From Aquibacillus saliphilus (GTDB lineage: Bacteria; Bacillota; Bacilli; Bacillales; Amphibacillaceae), in the NCBI RefSeq assembly GCF_020404745.1, contig NZ_JAIZAP010000007.1, forward strand, positions 62,001 through 126,000: DNA of 64,000 nt. The letters are read 5' to 3'. The notes under the pieces were generated by a model. The model saw only the letters and a program-made list of their open reading frames with translations. It ran no database searches and was not told the origin of the DNA. Of this stretch, positions 8,912 to 18,042 are shown in pieces. Position 1 is the first letter of the stretch, and each line of letters opens with the position of its first letter. Both the position numbers and the translations under genes were made by a program.

Positions 8912-9781
8912 ATGCGATTTGATGAAGCCTATTCAGGAAAAGTTTTCATTATGTCTCGCCCATCAGCTGACAAAGCTGATGCAATAATTTACGGGATGCC
9001 GATGGATTGGACGGTAAGTTTTCGTCCTGGCTCACGGTTTGGTCCAAATAGAATTAGAGAAGCCTCACTTGGGTTAGAAGAATATAGCCCGTACATGGAC
9101 AAACACATGGAAGAAGTGAATTACTTTGATGCTGGAGATATTCCCCTTCCATTTGGTAATCCAGGGCGTAGTATCGATATGATTCAGGATTATGTCGATA
9201 AAATTTTAGATCAAGGTAAATTTCCGCTAGGACTTGGCGGTGAACACCTAGTCAGCTGGCCTGTCATTAAATCGGTCTATCAAAAATATCCTGACATGGC
9301 ACTAATTCATATTGATGCACATGCAGATTTGCGCGAAGAGTATGAAGGCGAACCGTTATCGCATTCTACCCCAGTTCGAAAAACGTGTGAGCTAATTGGT
9401 CCAGAGAATGTTTACTCATTTGGTATCCGATCTGGCTCAAGAGAAGAATTTCAGTATGCTAAGGACAGTGGGATGTACATGGCACGATACGATGTAGCAG
9501 AACCACTTAGTCAAGTGCTCCCTAAACTAAAAGGTAGAAATGTCTATGTGACAATAGACATTGATGTATTAGACCCAGCTTTCGCACCAGGGACAGGTAC
9601 TGCTGAGGCAGGCGGGATTACCTCGAAAGAGTTGCTGAAGGCCATTCAATTAATAGCACAGTCTGACGTTAACGTTGTTGGTGCCGATTTAGTTGAGGTG
9701 GCACCCATCTATGATCCGACCGAACAAACGGCCATTGCTGCTAGTAAATTTGTCCGTGAAATACTACTTGGCTGGGTATAG
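8912..9781 (+). CDS. speB: Agmatinase
   Basis: A 289-residue member of the ureohydrolase family that hydrolyses agmatine to putrescine and urea with a binuclear Mn(II) centre. The metal ligands are all visible: GGEH (His112), DAHAD (Asp135, His137, Asp139) and DID (Asp216, Asp218), followed by the substrate-loop text PAFAPGTGTAEAGG. Translation starts at ATG 8912 behind GAGGGGAG. It is cotranscribed with speE and followed by a terminator. Confidence 0.96.
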   Translation: MRFDEAYSGKVFIMSRPSADKADAIIYGMPMDWTVSFRPGSRFGPNRIREASLGLEEYSPYMDKHMEEVNYFDAGDIPLPFGNPGRSIDMIQDYVDKILDQGKFPLGLGGEHLVSWPVIKSVYQKYPDMALIHIDAHADLREEYEGEPLSHSTPVRKTCELIGPENVYSFGIRSGSREEFQYAKDSGMYMARYDVAEPLSQVLPKLKGRNVYVTIDIDVLDPAFAPGTGTAEAGGITSKELLKAIQLIAQSDVNVVGADLVEVAPIYDPTEQTAIAASKFVREILLGWV

Positions 9782-9815
9782 ATTTTAAACAAGAATTTCA
9801 GTGTACGAAAAAAAT

Positions 9816-9851
9816 AAAAGACGCTCCTAACTGAAAAGGAGTGTCTTTTTC
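9816..9851 (+). terminator. Terminator after speB
   Basis: The hairpin AAAAGACGCTCCT / AGGAGTGTCTTTTT, with one G-T pair, followed by T. Confidence 0.85.
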
Positions 9852-9916
9852 GAAATCAACTTTAGTCAGTAAATAGCGAAATTCGTATAACTATCACGAA
9901 AATCGCTTGCTCTGAC

Positions 9917-9945
9917 TTGAGTTTTTGTCAATTCATTCTTATACT
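9917..9945 (+). promoter_or_regulatory. SigA-type promoter for ywiB-argS
   Basis: TTGAGT (9917-9922), 17-bp spacer, TATACT (9940-9945), about 35 bp before the ywiB start. Confidence 0.6.
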
Positions 9946-9980
9946 TATCAGGGAGTATCACATGCGTAAAGGGTGACATA

Positions 9981-10409
9981 ATGGAAACAAGTAAAGTCCC
10001 AGTTAATATAAAATTAATTACAGAAATAAATGATACAGGTTCAAAAGATGTAACAACGATTGAGGAGACGGGAAATTTCTATCAAAAGGGAAATATCTCT
10101 GTCTTAACATTCACTGAGCATAGTGAAGACCAAGAAGATGTAAGTGCCATGATTACAATTTTGCAGGATAAAGTGAGCGTCAAGCGGACAGGTGCAGTTG
10201 ATATGCATCAAGTGTTTAAGAAGAAAAAGAAGACAGAAAATACATTTAAACATGCTTATGGCACGATGCATATGGAAACATATACCGATCAAATTACATA
10301 TGAACAATCAGCTAATGATAAAAAGGGTAAACTATTTATTAGCTATACAACTAGATTAAACGGTGAGATAGATAGAAGACATAGGCTAACACTATTTTTC
10401 ACAAAATAA
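9981..10409 (+). CDS. ywiB: DUF1934 family protein YwiB
   Basis: A 142-residue protein of the DUF1934 (YwiB) family, whose members fold as calycin-like beta barrels with no established ligand. The sequence alternates beta-prone segments (VPVNIKLITEIN, GNISVLTFTEH, HMETYTDQITYEQ, KLFISYTTRL) with a lysine-rich turn FKKKKKTEN. It stands directly before argS, as in B. subtilis. A consensus-like promoter lies just upstream and AAGGGTG precedes the ATG. Confidence 0.85.
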   Translation: METSKVPVNIKLITEINDTGSKDVTTIEETGNFYQKGNISVLTFTEHSEDQEDVSAMITILQDKVSVKRTGAVDMHQVFKKKKKTENTFKHAYGTMHMETYTDQITYEQSANDKKGKLFISYTTRLNGEIDRRHRLTLFFTK

Positions 10410-10526
10410 CGAATAAAGAGGCGATATTCTAACAAGGTTATCGCACGTTTTAGTCCAGGATAGGCTAAGCTAAGGCTTTCGTAACTAAAGGAAGCAGGAG
10501 CGTTTAAAGAACAAGGAGGATTCCAA

Positions 10527-12194
10527 GTGAACATCTTAAAACAAACTCAAGAAAAATTGAAGGAAGAAATCGGTCGGGCAGTAATAAGTGCAAATTTAGC
10601 AAGCGAAGAGCAAATTCCAACAATCATCTTAGAGCTACCAAAAGATAAAGCGCATGGTGATTATGCGACAAATATTGCGATGAAGTTAGCAAAAATAGCG
10701 AAGAAGCCACCGAGAAAAATTGCAGAAGAAATTATTGAGCAATTTGACCAAACGAAAGCTTCAATAACTAAATTAGAAATAGCGGGACCAGGATTCATCA
10801 ACTTCTTTATGGATAATAACTATTTAACCGATTTAATTCCGACAATACTTGACCAGGCAGCAAATTACGGGTCATCGACCGCAGGTAATGGTCAAAAAAT
10901 TCAAGTTGAGTTTGTCTCAGCAAACCCAACAGGGGACCTGCACCTTGGACATGCCCGCGGGGCGGCTGTTGGGGATTCACTATGCAATGTGCTGAATTTT
11001 GCTGGTTACGATGTTTCAAGAGAGTACTATATTAATGATGCTGGAAATCAAATTGTAAACCTTGCGAATTCGGTTGAAGCACGCTATATGCAAGCACTAG
11101 GGAAAGAGTGGGAGATGCCAGAAGATGGCTATCACGGCAAGGACATCATCAATCTTGGCCAAAAGCTTGTTGACGAATATCAGGATCAATGGGCAAATAA
11201 AACCCAAGCTGAGCGTCTCGCTTTCTTTCGTGAATATGGCTTGAAATATGAACTGAAGAAATTAGAGGATGACCTAAAGCAGTTCCGTGTTCCATTTGAT
11301 CATTGGTTTTCGGAAACATCGCTTTATGATGGTCAAAAAATTGAGCCAGCCTTAGAGACAATCAAGGAGAAGGGCTATATCTATCAACAAGACGGGGCAA
11401 CATGGTTCCGTTCGACTGATTTTGGCGATGATAAAGACCGTGTTTTGATTAAACAAGATGGTACCTATACCTATCTAACACCGGATATTGCTTATCACAA
11501 AAATAAGTTGGACCGTGGCTTTGAAACACTGATCAACATTTGGGGAGCGGACCATCACGGATACATCCCAAGAGTGAATGCTGCTATCCAGGCGCTTGGT
11601 TACGATGCCGATACACTTGAAGTGGAAATTATCCAAATGGTTAACCTGCTTCAAAACGGTGAAAAAGTGAAAATGAGTAAGCGAACAGGAAAAGCTGTCA
11701 CACTTAAAGAATTAATGGAAGAAGTCGGTGTTGACGCCATGCGTTACTTCTTCAATATGAGATCTAGTGATTCACACCTTGACTTTGATATGGACCTAGC
11801 TCGGTCACAGTCGAATGAAAATCCGGTCTTTTACGTTCAATACGCACATGCACGTATTAGTACAATGCTTAAGCAGGCAGAGCAAAAGGGTCTAGCAGAT
11901 GGAAACTACGACGGATCGCTGCTAACTGCTGAGAAAGAGGAAGAGCTACTTAAAAAGCTTGGAGAATTTGCTCAAGTAGTTGAGGAAGCAGCAGACAAAC
12001 GAAAGCCGCACCGGATTACCCAATACATCTTTGATCTTGCTTCAAGCTTGCATAGTTTTTATAATGCAGAAAAAGTATTGGATGACAATGAACTAGAAAG
12101 AACGAAAGCACGAATTGCATTAATGAAAGCAGTAAAGATAACACTTGCTAATGGATTAGCCTTAATTGGTGTTAGTGCTCCAGAAAGCATGTAA
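10527..12194 (+). CDS. argS: Arginyl-tRNA synthetase
   Basis: A 555-residue class I aminoacyl-tRNA synthetase that charges tRNA-Arg. The N-terminal additional domain (residues 1-110) recognises the tRNA D-loop. The catalytic domain has HLGH at 139-142 within [14 protein letters not shown], and the KMSKR signature at 382-386. The C-terminal DALR-type anticodon-binding domain includes VQYAHARI. The start is a GTG with AAGGAGGA at good spacing. No T-box leader is visible in the 117-bp gap after ywiB. A strong terminator follows. Confidence 0.97.
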   Translation: MNILKQTQEKLKEEIGRAVISANLASEEQIPTIILELPKDKAHGDYATNIAMKLAKIAKKPPRKIAEEIIEQFDQTKASITKLEIAGPGFINFFMDNNYLTDLIPTILDQAANYGSSTAGNGQKIQVEFVSANPTGDLHLGHARGAAVGDSLCNVLNFAGYDVSREYYINDAGNQIVNLANSVEARYMQALGKEWEMPEDGYHGKDIINLGQKLVDEYQDQWANKTQAERLAFFREYGLKYELKKLEDDLKQFRVPFDHWFSETSLYDGQKIEPALETIKEKGYIYQQDGATWFRSTDFGDDKDRVLIKQDGTYTYLTPDIAYHKNKLDRGFETLINIWGADHHGYIPRVNAAIQALGYDADTLEVEIIQMVNLLQNGEKVKMSKRTGKAVTLKELMEEVGVDAMRYFFNMRSSDSHLDFDMDLARSQSNENPVFYVQYAHARISTMLKQAEQKGLADGNYDGSLLTAEKEEELLKKLGEFAQVVEEAADKRKPHRITQYIFDLASSLHSFYNAEKVLDDNELERTKARIALMKAVKITLANGLALIGVSAPESM

Positions 12195-12231
12195 CAACTA
12201 AAATGCAGGAACTTTAACCTCAAATAACAGT

Positions 12232-12276
12232 AAAAATAGAAAGCTTGGATAATGACATCCAAGCTTTCTATTTTTA
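12232..12276 (+). terminator. Terminator after argS
   Basis: A perfect 19-bp hairpin (arms 12232-12250 and 12257-12275, containing AGAAAGCTTGGAT) with a 6-base loop and T run. Confidence 0.92.
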
Positions 12277-12387
12277 TAGGCTTTTAAACCATGAATACGC
12301 TTGTTAGGATTTGGTGTGTAAAAAACCTTTACTACTTCCAATAACTAGTGCTATTATTCTCTTTAAAAACATAAGGGGGAAGTCACT

Positions 12388-13176
12388 ATGATTCGTCAGC
12401 TAACAGAAGAAGATGATGTTCTTTGTCAGCAGCTTATAAGGCAAAAACCAGCAGAAAACTTATTTATCATCGGTGATATTGAGGCATTTGGTTATCAGCA
12501 GGACTTTCAAAAAATATGGGGTGACTTTTCGGTAGATGGTGAACTACGAGCAATTCTTTTAAAGTACGAGGTGAACTTTATCCCGTTTGCACTTGGAGAA
12601 TTTGATGTAGAAGGTTTTGCTAAAGTTATTAACGAAAATGAATATCAGGTTGTTTCCGGGTTAGACGATATCATTGAACAAATGGAACCATTTTTAAATA
12701 GAACTATTACTTCCAACCGCAAACTTTATTATGCAAAATGCAACCAACTAAAAGCAAACAATCAAAGTACAGACGAAAATGTAAAGTTAGTTTCGATTGA
12801 TGATTTACCAAGGCTAGAACAGTTACTAAGAAGCGTTCCTGAATTTCAAGATCTGGAATTTAATTACCATAGTAAACAAAGAAATATCGAGAGTGGAGTT
12901 TCACGTAGTTATTATATTGAACAAGATGAAAGAATGGTATCAACGGTATCGACAGCGGCTGAAAATAGTATGTCAGCAATGATTGTAGGTGTAGGTACTG
13001 AAGCCGAGTACAAAAGAAGAGGTTACGCTACCAAGTGTCTAGTTCAGCTATGTCAGGATGTATTAGCTGAAGGAAAAGAGTTGTGCTTGTTCTATGACAA
13101 TCCTGACGCAGGTAAGATCTATAAGCGAATTGGTTTTTCAGATATTGGATTTTGGAAGATGCTGAAGGTGAAATGA
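12388..13176 (+). CDS. GNAT family N-acetyltransferase
   Basis: A 262-residue protein with a C-terminal GNAT acetyltransferase domain. The acetyl-CoA pyrophosphate-binding motif A is VGVGTEAEYKRRGYATKCLV near residues 205-224 (R/Q-x-x-G-x-A pattern RRGYA), and the closing motif B is LFYDNPDAGKIYKRIGF. The N-terminal half (1-130) resembles the non-catalytic GNAT-like half of FR47-type proteins. The substrate cannot be inferred. AGGGGGA precedes the ATG. It is a single gene between two terminators or inverted repeats. Confidence 0.8.
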   Translation: MIRQLTEEDDVLCQQLIRQKPAENLFIIGDIEAFGYQQDFQKIWGDFSVDGELRAILLKYEVNFIPFALGEFDVEGFAKVINENEYQVVSGLDDIIEQMEPFLNRTITSNRKLYYAKCNQLKANNQSTDENVKLVSIDDLPRLEQLLRSVPEFQDLEFNYHSKQRNIESGVSRSYYIEQDERMVSTVSTAAENSMSAMIVGVGTEAEYKRRGYATKCLVQLCQDVLAEGKELCLFYDNPDAGKIYKRIGFSDIGFWKMLKVK

Positions 13177-13252
13177 TAAAGCTCTAGTAAAAATATTTTT
13201 TACGATTGTGTACGTCTAATCCAACGTATTTTCAGGATATATCTTTGATAGT

Positions 13253-13347
13253 AACTAGCTCCTTTCGTAATGTAGCTCTATTTGGTTTTTTCTCAGTGAA
13301 CATTCTATCCAAATTAACCTACGATTTTACGAAATAGGGAGCTAGTT
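13253..13347. repeat. Long nested inverted repeat after the acetyltransferase gene
   Basis: Outer arms AACTAGCTCC-TTTCGTAA (13253-13270) and TTTACGAAATAGGGAGCTAGTT (13326-13347), with an inner ATTTGG/CCAAAT pair inside the loop. It may end transcripts from both sides (GNAT on plus, XapX on minus), although no perfect T run follows. Confidence 0.55.
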
Positions 13348-13358
13348 TTGTTATTTGC

Positions 13359-13535
13359 CTAAAAAATCCGTTCCATCATGGGTGCGAGATAATTATACAA
13401 TCTGAATCCTAGATAAATCCCAACAATACCAACCACCCCAGCAAGAGCCGGAGGAGCAGGTATCGGTAATTTAAACCAGGCAAACAAGAATCCCACTACT
13501 AAACCAGTTACTAATGCTAATAGGACTTCTTTCAT
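13359..13535 (-). CDS. XapX domain small membrane protein
   Basis: A 58-residue gene on the minus strand. The translation begins MKEVLLALVTGLVVGFLF, continues WFKLPIPAPPALAGVVGIV and ends MMERIF. Two hydrophobic segments are joined by a proline-rich loop PIPAPPALAG, which is the signature of the XapX family, whose role is unknown. The ATG at 13535 is preceded by GGGAGGG at 7-8 bases, a strong site. It lies between the acetyltransferase and the cardiolipin synthase genes, with 64 bp to the latter's stop. Confidence 0.82.
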   Translation of the reverse strand: MKEVLLALVTGLVVGFLFAWFKLPIPAPPALAGVVGIVGIYLGFRLYNYLAPMMERIF

Positions 13536-13599
13536 ATTTAACCCTCCCTAATTAAGTTAACTTTCCATTGTGGTTTTATTTACACCTAGTGTTGCTTAG

Positions 13600-14817
13600 T
13601 TAGAGTAACGGTCTGACCAGTCTTGCAACCAAGCCTTCTAGTTTAACTTTTACGGACTGTTGTTGCATCCATTGTTCAGTAATAGGTCTACTGTTGTTGA
13701 TATCCTTAAGGAATGCTGAACGAACAGAATTAATATCTTCATAAGAATCCATAATCACATTGATTTCTTTGTTTAAAAATACACTTCTCATGTCAAAATT
13801 AGCTGTACCTAGATCGCAAAAGGTTTCGTCAATAATAATTACCTTTGCATGATAGAATCCTTGATTGAACAAGAATACGTCGCCACCGGCTCTTGTTAAC
13901 TCCCGGTAGTAAGGGAATCCAGCTGGCTTTACTAGTGGATGATCTGCTTTTTCAGGGACAATCACTTTAACGTCTATCCCCTTATATAGCGCAGTAAGTA
14001 GCGCATTAAACATTCTTTTACTTGGAATGAAATAGGGTGTGCCAATTAATATTTCGGATGTTGCATTATTAATCCACGAAACGAATTTGTCTTCTAACTG
14101 GCCACTTTCTGAAACGATGATATCTAATGATTTTGTTTGATGGCTAGTTTCCTGATCAGCCCCCTTATCTGTAATGTAGTCAACAGAAATAGGATTTCCC
14201 AAAGTAGCAGACGTATAGTCATAGTCAAATACTTGCTGAATAGTTGGAATCACCGCACCAGTCATGCGTATATGATAATCTCTCCATGGATCTCCAAGTT
14301 TAGGATCAGCTCCGATATATTCCTTTCCTATATTGAATCCGCCTATATAAGCAACCTCATGATCAATCACGGTAATTTTACGGTGATTTCTTCGGTTTAG
14401 TTTATAAAACAGAAACGGGAAACTAGGTTTGTCGCTGTAGATAAATTCAACGCCATTTGTTTTTAAATCGTTTATTATATCCTTTTTCAAACGAAAGCTC
14501 CCTATTCTGTCAACCATAAAGCGAACGGTTACCCCTTCTGTTGTTTTCTGTTTTAGCAGTGTGTAAAACTGTTTGCTGATATCATCATTTTTAACAATGA
14601 AAAAACTAATATCTACGTTGCTTTTAGCATTTCTTATATCATCAAAAAATAATTTGAAGAACCTATCCCCAGTGGTAATTAAATCAAAATCAGCTTTTTT
14701 CTTAGTGAAATTGAAAACAGGAGGGTGCTTTTGGTACATGCGTTGTCCAAAAAAGTAGTCAATAAACAGTAGGGCGATCACTAATAAAAATATAAACAAA
14801 AGCATATATAATACCAC
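13600..14817 (-). CDS. ywiE: Cardiolipin synthase-type phospholipase D protein
   Basis: A 405-residue membrane protein with one N-terminal transmembrane segment (about residues 4-24) and two HKD phosphodiesterase motifs: HRKITVIDHEVAYIGGFNIGKEY in the first half and HAKVIIIDETFCDLGTANFDMRS in the second. These form one active site that joins two phosphatidylglycerols (or related lipids) into cardiolipin. Length and position next to the ywjF/fadF locus fit B. subtilis YwiE, a minor cardiolipin synthase; activity is inferred. The start is the GTG at 14817, with AAGGAG seven bases upstream. Confidence 0.85.
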   Translation of the reverse strand: MVLYMLLFIFLLVIALLFIDYFFGQRMYQKHPPVFNFTKKKADFDLITTGDRFFKLFFDDIRNAKSNVDISFFIVKNDDISKQFYTLLKQKTTEGVTVRFMVDRIGSFRLKKDIINDLKTNGVEFIYSDKPSFPFLFYKLNRRNHRKITVIDHEVAYIGGFNIGKEYIGADPKLGDPWRDYHIRMTGAVIPTIQQVFDYDYTSATLGNPISVDYITDKGADQETSHQTKSLDIIVSESGQLEDKFVSWINNATSEILIGTPYFIPSKRMFNALLTALYKGIDVKVIVPEKADHPLVKPAGFPYYRELTRAGGDVFLFNQGFYHAKVIIIDETFCDLGTANFDMRSVFLNKEINVIMDSYEDINSVRSAFLKDINNSRPITEQWMQQQSVKVKLEGLVARLVRPLL

Positions 14818-14898
14818 AACTATTCTCCTTTTAAGTATTACGTGTCGTTACTTTTCCCCATCTTTTAAAAAATAATGATAATAATAGGTAATTAAATG

Positions 14899-14928
14899 TT
14901 GACTGAATGTTCATTCATATTTTAAAGT
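14899..14928 (+). promoter_or_regulatory. fadF promoter with palindromic operator-like site
   Basis: TTGACT (14899-14904), 18-bp spacer, TAAAGT (14923-14928). The spacer contains the perfect palindrome TGAATGTTCATTCA (14904-14917), matching the half-site TGAATG of the B. subtilis FadR (TetR-family, acyl-CoA-responsive) operator. Its position between -35 and -10 suits a repressor. The B. subtilis site is slightly longer, so this is a candidate. Confidence 0.6.
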
Positions 14929-15007
14929 ATAAGTAAGACATTTAATAAATAGTATGGTAAAGGGAGTTAATCTGTGGATCATATTAGATAAAAATAGGGG
15001 GAGAACA

Positions 15008-17140
15008 ATGGACGGATTATTGATGTTAAATTGGATTTTATTTATAGCAGTCACGGGCTACGGGTTTTATTTATTTGCACGTGTTGTTCGAACTCGAATC
15101 GCTTATATTAAATTAGGTAGAAGGTCAGAATTTGATGGACAAATCAAAAACAAAATAAGAAAAGTAATTATTAATGTTTTTGGTCAAAAAAAGCTGTTAA
15201 AAGATAAAAAATCAGGCATTATTCATGTCATGATGTTTTATGGTTTTATTCTTGTTCAGTTTGGCGCAATTGATTTTATTTATAAGGGACTCGTTCCAGG
15301 CTCCCATTTACCTTTAGGCCCATTTTATTCTGGTTTTACCTTCTTTCAAGAGCTTGTAACGTTAGTGATTTTAACTGCAGTTATTTTAGCCTTTTATCGC
15401 AGGTACATTGAAAAGCTAGCACGGTTAAAGCGTGGATTAAAAGCAGGACTGGTACTAATCTTTATTGGCTCGTTAATGATATCCGTGTTGCTAGGAAATG
15501 GAATGGATCTGATTTGGCACGGTCATGCGGGGGGATGGTCTGAACCTGTTGCAACCTTAATTGCAAGCGTTTTCTTTTTTGTCCCAAAGACAGCTGCAGC
15601 AGTAGTGTTCTTTATTTCTTGGTGGGTTCACTTGTTGGTGCTGTTAAGTTTCTTAGTCTACGTGCCACAATCCAAGCACGCCCATTTAATTGCTGCACCG
15701 ATCAATGTGTTTTTAAGTAGAGAAACACCTCCAGGCAAACTCGAAAAAATTGATTTTGATGTAGATGAAGAAAAAGAAGAGGATATTTCTTTTGGAGTCG
15801 GTAAAATTGAGGATTTTAAACAGTTACAAATGATTGATTTCTACGCATGTGTCGAATGTGGACGGTGTACAGATGTATGTCCAGCTTCAGGTTCTGGAAA
15901 ATTGTTATCTCCGATGCATTTGATTGTGAAATTACGAGATCACTTAACAAATACAGGAGCCGTCGTTACAGGCAAATCACCCTGGGTTCCGGCCTATGCA
16001 TTTAACCATACAGAAGGAAACCAATTAGCGAAAATGGCCTCAGATGATACCAGACAAGAAATCGCTGCTAGTGTCGATCAAGTCGAAGACACGAGTCTTA
16101 TTGGTGACGTCATTACTGAGGAAGAATTGTGGGCTTGTACGACATGTCGGAACTGTGAAGATGCATGCCCAGTAATGAATGAGCATGTCGATAAAATTAT
16201 TGATTTACGTAGGTATCTGGTTATGACAGAAGGAAGAATGCCTGCTGATGCACAGCGTGCGATGATGAACATCGAGCGCCAAGGAAATCCTTGGGGACTG
16301 TCAAAACGGGATAAGGATAACTGGCGCGAACAGGATTCTTCTGTTCATATTCCAACTATTAAGGAATTGAAAAAAGAAGGAGAAACTTTTGAGTATTTAT
16401 TTTGGGTAAGTTCAATGGGAGCATACGATAATCGTAGTCAAAAAATTGCGATGGCTTTTGCTAAATTGATGAACGAAGCAGGTGTGAAATTCGCAATTTT
16501 AGGTAACAAAGAAGCAAACTCTGGTGATACTGCTCGCAGAATTGGTAATGAATTTTTATTCCAAGAGCTCGCCGACAAGAACATTAAAGAGTTTCAAAAA
16601 AATGATATTAAAAAGATTGTCACCATTGATCCGCATGCATACAATATTTTTAAAAATGAATACCCTGATTTTGGATTAGAAGGAGTAGAGGTGCTTCACC
16701 ATACCCAGTTGCTCTATGATTTACTCCAGTCAGGAAAAATTAAACCGCAAAAGCAAATTAATGAAAAACTGACCTATCATGACTCTTGTTACTTAGGTAG
16801 ATATAACGGTGTCTACGATCCACCAAGAGAAATTTTGAAAAGCATCCCAGGGATTGAGTTAGTTGAAATGGATCGTAGTAGAGAAAACGGGATGTGTTGT
16901 GGTGCCGGTGGCGGACTGATGTGGATGGAAGAAGATACTGGTACACGGATGAATGTGGAACGAACAGAACAAGCGATACGAGTACAACCAACCATGATAT
17001 CTAGTGCTTGTCCATTCTGCTTAACGATGATCAGTGATGGAACAAAAGCAAAAGAGGTAGATGAGGATATCAGTACGATGGATGTAGCTGAGATTCTGGC
17101 ATTGTCTGTTTGTAGCGATAAGGAAGTAAAAACAGCATAA
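15008..17140 (+). CDS. fadF: Membrane iron-sulfur oxidoreductase of the FadF (YwjF) type
   Basis: A 710-residue protein. The N-terminal half has several transmembrane helices resembling a nitrate-reductase-gamma/HdrE-like haem-binding region. Next come two 4Fe-4S ferredoxin motifs, CVECGRCTDVCP from residue 281 and CTTCRNCEDACP from 377. Two CCG cysteine-rich domains end the protein, including DSCYLGRYNG (Cys near 594) and MCCGAGGG (630-631) with SACPFC. The family resembles heterodisulfide-reductase-like subunits and is thought to pass electrons from fatty-acid beta-oxidation to quinone. An ATG at 14954 is in frame, but ATG 15008 has AGGGGGA five bases upstream and gives the usual length. 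In B. subtilis it is next to acdA (acyl-CoA dehydrogenase), which is missing here. Confidence 0.87.
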   Translation: MDGLLMLNWILFIAVTGYGFYLFARVVRTRIAYIKLGRRSEFDGQIKNKIRKVIINVFGQKKLLKDKKSGIIHVMMFYGFILVQFGAIDFIYKGLVPGSHLPLGPFYSGFTFFQELVTLVILTAVILAFYRRYIEKLARLKRGLKAGLVLIFIGSLMISVLLGNGMDLIWHGHAGGWSEPVATLIASVFFFVPKTAAAVVFFISWWVHLLVLLSFLVYVPQSKHAHLIAAPINVFLSRETPPGKLEKIDFDVDEEKEEDISFGVGKIEDFKQLQMIDFYACVECGRCTDVCPASGSGKLLSPMHLIVKLRDHLTNTGAVVTGKSPWVPAYAFNHTEGNQLAKMASDDTRQEIAASVDQVEDTSLIGDVITEEELWACTTCRNCEDACPVMNEHVDKIIDLRRYLVMTEGRMPADAQRAMMNIERQGNPWGLSKRDKDNWREQDSSVHIPTIKELKKEGETFEYLFWVSSMGAYDNRSQKIAMAFAKLMNEAGVKFAILGNKEANSGDTARRIGNEFLFQELADKNIKEFQKNDIKKIVTIDPHAYNIFKNEYPDFGLEGVEVLHHTQLLYDLLQSGKIKPQKQINEKLTYHDSCYLGRYNGVYDPPREILKSIPGIELVEMDRSRENGMCCGAGGGLMWMEEDTGTRMNVERTEQAIRVQPTMISSACPFCLTMISDGTKAKEVDEDISTMDVAEILALSVCSDKEVKTA

Positions 17141-17148
17141 AGATAAAA

Positions 17149-17190
17149 AAAGCGAAGGAGTCACTATAATTTGTGGCTCCTTTGCTAGTT
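17149..17190 (+). terminator. Probable weak terminator after fadF
   Basis: Hairpin AGCGAAGGAGTCAC / GTGGCTCCTTTGCT (17151-17164 and 17173-17186), with a poor T tail. Confidence 0.5.
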
Positions 17191-17272
17191 ATTTGGTAAC
17201 ATATGTTTTAAGGAATTATCTATTTTAAATGACATTTAGAATGAAATAAAATTTTACAACAGAGGTGTACAG

Positions 17273-17860
17273 ATGCAAAAACTAGTATTTTTTGTCGGAG
17301 TAGCAGGAACTGGAAAAACGACAGTAGCAAGAGAAGTAGCATTAACTAAACCTTGTGTATTTATTGATCGCGATACGGTTGGTGGCCGGTTTGTCGAGAA
17401 ATTTTTAGAGATGAATGGAATGGATAAAAACGATCGTGATTCAGCGTTCTATAAAGAGCACATGAGAGATTTAGAGTATGATACATCCAAGGACATTTGC
17501 ATTGAGAACTTAGCTGTTGGACAAGATGTCTTTATGATTTCTCCATTTACATCGGAACTTAAAAACAAAGAGTGGATTAAAGAAGTTATTAAGTCGAGTG
17601 GAAAAACAGAACAAGAAGTAGATGTCAAGGTTGTTGTTGTAACGTTAGATGATATCGATACACAAAGAGAACGAATTGAAGACAGAGGAACGGTTAGGGA
17701 TTCATGGAAACTTGATAATTGGGATTCTTATGAAACAAGAGTAGACTTTACTCCAACAATTAATTGGGATATCCCAGAATCAAACGTTCTCATCTTTGAT
17801 AATTCGGGGGACCTGACTTCTGAGAAAGTTGTAAAAGTTGTTAACTTTATAAAGAACTAG
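17273..17860 (+). CDS. P-loop NTPase / kinase-like protein of unknown substrate
   Basis: A 195-residue protein with an N-terminal Walker A motif GVAGTGKTT (residues 9-17) after a hydrophobic strand (KLVFFV). A second strand ends in FIDRDT (31-36), the position where small kinases place an acidic substrate-binding residue. A lid-like segment RIEDRGTVRDSWKL lies near 138-151. This layout fits the AAA_33 / nucleoside-kinase-like group that also includes zeta-toxin relatives. No fused domain, antitoxin or operon partner is present. It sits alone between fadF and rpoE, where B. subtilis has other genes. Substrate and role are unknown. Confidence 0.7.
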   Translation: MQKLVFFVGVAGTGKTTVAREVALTKPCVFIDRDTVGGRFVEKFLEMNGMDKNDRDSAFYKEHMRDLEYDTSKDICIENLAVGQDVFMISPFTSELKNKEWIKEVIKSSGKTEQEVDVKVVVVTLDDIDTQRERIEDRGTVRDSWKLDNWDSYETRVDFTPTINWDIPESNVLIFDNSGDLTSEKVVKVVNFIKN

Positions 17861-17924
17861 TATAGACTATCACAGTAATGTAAATAATTGTACTTCTTAA
17901 AGGCTACTTAATTCGGGGCTAATA

Positions 17925-17953
17925 TTGCATTTTGATTTTCATAACAATATAAT
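17925..17953 (+). promoter_or_regulatory. SigA-type promoter for rpoE
   Basis: TTGCAT (17925-17930), 17-bp spacer, TATAAT (17948-17953), about 90 bp before the rpoE start. Confidence 0.7.
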
Positions 17954-18042
17954 GTATGGTAGGCTTTTAAAACATTACGAAAAGTTATATACATCAATAA
18001 ATGAGTAGCAAAAATAACTTTTACATAAAGGGGTGCTTAACC

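Noticed and set aside
10410-10526. T-box leader for argS
   Set aside because: The gap is too short and lacks the T-box sequence and an antiterminator.
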